Assembly: GCA_963750995.1 (NCBI GenBank)
Contig: CAVVST010000005.1
Location: 868,001-932,000 of the forward strand
Length of the DNA stretch: 64,000 bases
Source of the DNA: CAVVST01 sp963750995
GTDB taxonomy: Bacteria; Acidobacteriota; Vicinamibacteria; Vicinamibacterales; UBA2999
Reading direction: 5' to 3'
Positions 63,020 to 64,000 of this stretch are shown piece by piece. Each line of letters begins with the position of its first letter. The stretch's first letter is position 1. A program made the position numbers and the translations under genes. The notes under the pieces were generated by a model, which saw only the letters and a list, made by a program, of their open reading frames with translations, was not told where the DNA came from and ran no database searches.

Positions 63020-63979
63020 TTAGACCTCGATCTTGATGACCTGCCGGATCCAGATGAATCCGACCGTCTGCATGACCATCGCCGCAATCAACATCAACTG
63101 TCCCATCCGCTCCTGGAACAGCAGCTTCATGTGCTCGGGACTGATGAACGACAACGCCACCCCGAGCGCCGCCGGTAGCGCCAGCAGCACGTAGCCGGTG
63201 AAACGGCCGTGGGCCGTGTGCACGCGCACCTGACGCCGGATCTTGAAGCGCTCGCGGACAACGTGGGCCAGGTTGTCGAGGATCTCGGCGAGGTTGCCGC
63301 CGGTCTCCCGCTGAATGGCAACCGCCGTCACGAAGAACCGCACGTCGAGCAGCGTTATGCGATCGGCCAGTTCGTCCATCGCGTCGCGCAGCGGGAGACC
63401 GAAGTTCTGCCGCTCGAACGTCTTCTTGAACTCGGGGCCGACCGGCGCATTCAGTTCCTCGCCGACCATGCCGAGCGACGTCTGGAAGGCGTGGCCGGCG
63501 CGGATGGCTCTCGACAGCAGGTCCAGCGCCTCAGGAAACTGCTCCTCGAACTGATTGAAGCGCGACGACCGGCGGTTGAGCAGCCAGGCAAACGGCAGCG
63601 TCATACCGATCGGCGCCATCGCGGCCGGCGCGAGCGGATGCCTGAGAAAGTACACCGCAACCAGCGCCGCCAGCACCCCGGAACACAGGCTCATCATCAG
63701 CACGGCGCTTGGCGTCGTTCGCATCCCGGACTGCTCGATCAGCCGTGACAGGCGCGAACCCATCCTGGTTTGATTGACCAGGCCGTCAAGCCGCGGCAGC
63801 GGTCCCTCCCGCCGGTCCATGACCAGGGCCGCGTCGGGCAACTCAGGGCTGTGCCCTACCTCCCGCAGACGCTGGGCGAGCTTTCGGCCATCCATCGCGG
63901 CAAAGAACCGCGTCGCGCCAAAGTAGATGCCGATCACCAGACCGGCCACGCCGAAGAAGACCAGCACGGGTGCCAGCAT
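63020..63979 (-). CDS. tadB: TadB-like type II secretion F-domain protein
   Basis: About 319 residues. N-terminal helix (PVLVFFGVAGLVIGIYFGA), two central helices near residues 95-145 (SLCSGVLAALVAVYFL, PIGMTLPFAWLLNR), then the F domain QFPEALDLLSRAIRAGHAFQ and TAVAIQRETGGNLAEILDN, and a closing helix LMLIAAMVMQTVGFIWI. Platform protein of the Tad/Flp pilus. The ATG at 63979 is preferred; GTG 63982 is the alternative. Upstream Tad genes should lie beyond the right edge of the window. Confidence 0.92.
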   Translation of the reverse strand: MLAPVLVFFGVAGLVIGIYFGATRFFAAMDGRKLAQRLREVGHSPELPDAALVMDRREGPLPRLDGLVNQTRMGSRLSRLIEQSGMRTTPSAVLMMSLCSGVLAALVAVYFLRHPLAPAAMAPIGMTLPFAWLLNRRSSRFNQFEEQFPEALDLLSRAIRAGHAFQTSLGMVGEELNAPVGPEFKKTFERQNFGLPLRDAMDELADRITLLDVRFFVTAVAIQRETGGNLAEILDNLAHVVRERFKIRRQVRVHTAHGRFTGYVLLALPAALGVALSFISPEHMKLLFQERMGQLMLIAAMVMQTVGFIWIRQVIKIEV

Positions 63980-64000
63980 CACCGTATCTCCATGACGCCC

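Overview
This is a GC-rich (roughly two-thirds G+C by eye), densely coded bacterial chromosome segment with about 60 protein genes. There is no rRNA, tRNA, CRISPR array, prophage or classical insertion sequence that I can see. Several features point to an acidobacterium, probably a Vicinamibacteria-like lineage: a combined homodimeric PDH (aceE-aceF-lpdA), cytochrome c and succinate dehydrogenase block; a peptidase-propeller-barrel protein; an unlinked MoxR/VWA pair; DUF5777 barrels; a TadB/TadC-AAA operon; and a large Tes-like radical SAM protein. This is inference from gene content, not a phylogeny. At least 20 single-base frameshifts interrupt conserved genes (gltB, aceE, lpdA, sdhA, tadC and others), which looks like an indel-prone assembly and not mass pseudogenisation. 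I annotated such genes as one CDS each.

Layout. 1-5.2 kb: yvcK (partial), an unknown gene, the TPM/LemA pair, DinB and a multi-pass membrane protein. 5.2-11.4 kb: small single genes (DinB, YheT hydrolase, DUF72, CusF-SCO1 fusion, transglutaminase-like protein, nuclease, TlpA), several separated by short inverted repeat arrays. 11.6-16.6 kb: a metallopeptidase/beta-propeller/outer-membrane-barrel protein, a TPR-aspartyl protease and a ferredoxin. 16.7-25.3 kb: an all-plus-strand block with a porin-like barrel, a cupredoxin, a histidine kinase with an NtrC-type (sigma-54) regulator, a stand-alone CuA-motif protein, a c-type cytochrome, two tandem DUF5777 barrels and a blue-copper lipoprotein. 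25.3-29.3 kb: UPF0173 hydrolase, a truncated four-helix-bundle (S23/IVP) gene bracketed by inverted 8-bp arrays, lipA, M28 peptidase. 29.4-38.8 kb: central carbon and respiratory genes sdhB-sdhA-sdhC, cytochrome c, lpdA-aceF-aceE. 38.8-45.3 kb: type 5 uracil-DNA glycosylase, a cytochrome c-prime, threonine dehydratase-like, GDPD, MoxR-like ATPase, VWA protein, LON-domain protein. 45.3-54 kb: an outer-membrane protein, YpdA-like reductase, gltD, gltB. 54-57.8 kb: Tes-like radical SAM protein, SDR, NicO-type transporter. 57.8-64 kb: amidohydrolase and a tight minus-strand operon tadB-tadC-AAA-DUF192-SPOR.

The most unusual signal is not a gene. Scattered between genes, and twice inside genes, are about ten short arrays of degenerate 7-, 8- or 9-bp units. 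The units stay phase-locked, and most arrays form two inverted arms. Unit sequence differs between sites but the architecture recurs. One pair of inverted arms brackets the four-helix-bundle gene, and the same unit type occurs alone 17 kb away. Arrays supply stop codons to neighbouring genes, form the interdomain linker of the PDH E2 subunit, and form the C-terminal tail of the Tad-linked ATPase. Two further palindrome families (a GCCGGAGG type and a GGAACCCGGCC type) are also dispersed. The second notable system is the sigma-54/two-component-linked copper and cytochrome cluster at 17-25 kb.
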